NCBI GenBank assembly: GCA_030666935.1
Contig: DAOUWX010000099.1
Location: 1-6,613, forward strand
Source of the DNA: Atribacterota bacterium
GTDB taxonomy: Bacteria; Atribacterota; Phoenicimicrobiia; Phoenicimicrobiales; Phoenicimicrobiaceae
DNA: 6,613 bases
Direction: 5' to 3'
In this document: positions 5,962 to 6,613 of the stretch, in pieces
Position numbering within the stretch: position 1 is the first letter of the stretch
How the letters are laid out: each line of letters opens with the position of its first letter
Notes under the pieces: model-generated
Seen by the model: only the letters and a program-made list of their open reading frames with translations
What the model was told of the DNA's origin: nothing
The model's database searches: none
Program-made: the position numbers and the translations under genes

Positions 5962-5964
5962 GCA

Positions 5965-6613
5965 ATGACCAGTATTGTGATTATAACAACTAACACACAA
6001 AAAATAAACGATGATCAAATTACCGAATACCAACCCTTGGTAAAGAGTATTGCTTATAAGTTTATAAATTCCGGAGAACCCTTGGAAGACTTGGAACAAG
6101 TGGGCTATGTAGGATTAATAAACGCCTTTAATCTTTACAATCACGAAAGAAGGGTAAAATTCGAAACCTATGCTACCTGGCTTATCTCCGGAGAGATTCG
6201 TCATTATATCAGAGACAAGCACCAGGTAATAAAAATTCCCGGTTGGATGTTAAAATTAAATAAAAAAATAGACGAATTCATAATTTCCCATAAAAAGGAA
6301 AATAATAAATTTCCTTCACTTTCTGAAATATCTGAAAAATTTAACCTAACCGAAGAAGGGGTAAAAGAAATCCTAAAAGCTCGGGCAGCAGTTCAAATAG
6401 TTTCCCTTGACCAGGAACAAAGAAAATATAGTTCTGACAGCTATCCTGAAATAGATAAAATAAAGAGTAAAAATTATGAAACCTTTAAACTACCGATGGA
6501 AGATATAATTGCCTTAAAAACTGCTTTCAGAAATTTGAAAAAATTACAGCGAAAAGTAATATATTATATTTTTGAAAAAGATTTAACTCAGACTAAAACA
6601 GCTCGCAAACTGG
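5965..6613 (+). CDS. Sigma-70 family factor, SigB/SigF/SigG type (3' end missing)
   Basis: This is an RNA polymerase sigma factor; 216 codons are present and the gene runs off the window. Region 2 spans about 20-92 with EDLEQVGYVGLINAFNLYN (41-59) and FETYATWLISGEIRHYIRD (66-84), the hallmark of the SigB/SigF group. Region 3 spans about 93-150. Region 4 begins near 182 and breaks off within the helix-turn-helix at DLTQTKTARKL (206-216). The ATG at 5965 is the only in-frame ATG near the start, but it lacks a Shine-Dalgarno sequence and lies three bases after a perfect hairpin. Residues 2-13 (TSIVIITTNTQK) look unlike the family. Relatives usually begin close to the NDDQITEYQPLVKSIA stretch, so the authentic start may be further in, but only ATA (6004) is available there. 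Its regulon cannot be told from here, and no anti-sigma gene is visible. Confidence 0.88.
   Translation, partial: MTSIVIITTNTQKINDDQITEYQPLVKSIAYKFINSGEPLEDLEQVGYVGLINAFNLYNHERRVKFETYATWLISGEIRHYIRDKHQVIKIPGWMLKLNKKIDEFIISHKKENNKFPSLSEISEKFNLTEEGVKEILKARAAVQIVSLDQEQRKYSSDSYPEIDKIKSKNYETFKLPMEDIIALKTAFRNLKKLQRKVIYYIFEKDLTQTKTARKL

Larger units (their letters stand above)
5832..5964. repeat. Repeat-like non-coding spacer before the sigma gene
   Basis: With the toxin remnant, this fills the 315 bases between pilC and the sigma gene. It is purine-rich on this strand (gggaggagga at 5871-5880, gtgagggggt at 5921-5930), unlike the AT-rich surroundings. It contains several small inverted repeats: tagg/ccta at 5841-5852, a bulged stem at 5876-5902 and a perfect one at 5942-5961. 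The composition and palindromes resemble interspersed REP/MITE-like elements, but only one copy is in the window, so the repeat nature is inferred. A strong purine tract (5871-5879) precedes a 12-codon TTG reading frame (5886-5924), which I do not call a gene. Confidence 0.35.

Noticed and set aside
5881..6099. Minus-strand open frame across the spacer and the start of the sigma gene
   Set aside because: It overlaps the conserved sigma region 2 coding sequence in antisense and has no recognisable domain.
6605..6613. gcaaactgg at the right end equals gcaaactgg at 161-169
   Set aside because: Nine bases inside conserved sigma coding sequence is within chance expectation; it does not indicate a circular or terminally repeated contig.

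Overview
The window is an AT-rich bacterial segment with all recognisable genes on the + strand. It holds the core of a type IV pilus (or related type II secretion) assembly operon. The lineage cannot be fixed from the sequence. AT-rich codon use, scattered four-helix-bundle (S23/IVS-like) genes with short periodic spacer repeats, and a SigB/SigF-like sigma factor suggest an uncultivated anaerobe of the Atribacterota kind, but this is a low-confidence guess.

Layout: positions 1-212 are non-coding and made of three different short-period repeats, ending in a small hairpin over the ribosome binding site of the first gene. Then come a DUF3307 membrane protein (213-971), a PilB/GspE-type assembly ATPase (1003-2727) and a GAF plus HD-GYP-type signalling protein (about 2750-3859). 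Next is a 0.55 kb cassette carrying a four-helix-bundle protein gene between inverted arrays of a 7-bp repeat (3861-4412). It is followed by the PilC/GspF platform protein (4438-5649), a decayed RelE/ParE toxin tail (5628-5831), a repeat-like, hairpin-rich spacer (5832-5964) and a sigma-70-family factor of the SigB/SigF type, cut off by the window end inside region 4 (5965-6613).

How the genes work together: PilB powers and PilC anchors pilin polymerisation at the inner membrane. The gene between them is not the retraction ATPase pilT, which often sits there, but a GAF/HD-GYP protein that looks like a cyclic-dinucleotide signalling component. Its HD-GYP site keeps HD, HHH and GYP but lacks the first histidine and has a changed C-terminal aspartate position. 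The N-terminal MshEN domain of PilB has lost the R and G of the c-di-GMP-binding RLGxxL motif in both repeats. Both ends of a possible c-di-GMP link therefore look altered.

The main oddities are the four-helix-bundle cassette inside the pilus operon, with an exact 18-nt inverted repeat at its borders; two genes whose expected start is an ATA codon or a one-base slip in an A tract; and a perfect 9-bp hairpin touching the start codon of the sigma factor. No tRNA, rRNA or CRISPR array is seen. None of this amounts to a demonstrated new system. The cassette and its 7-bp arrays are the best candidate for something under-described.
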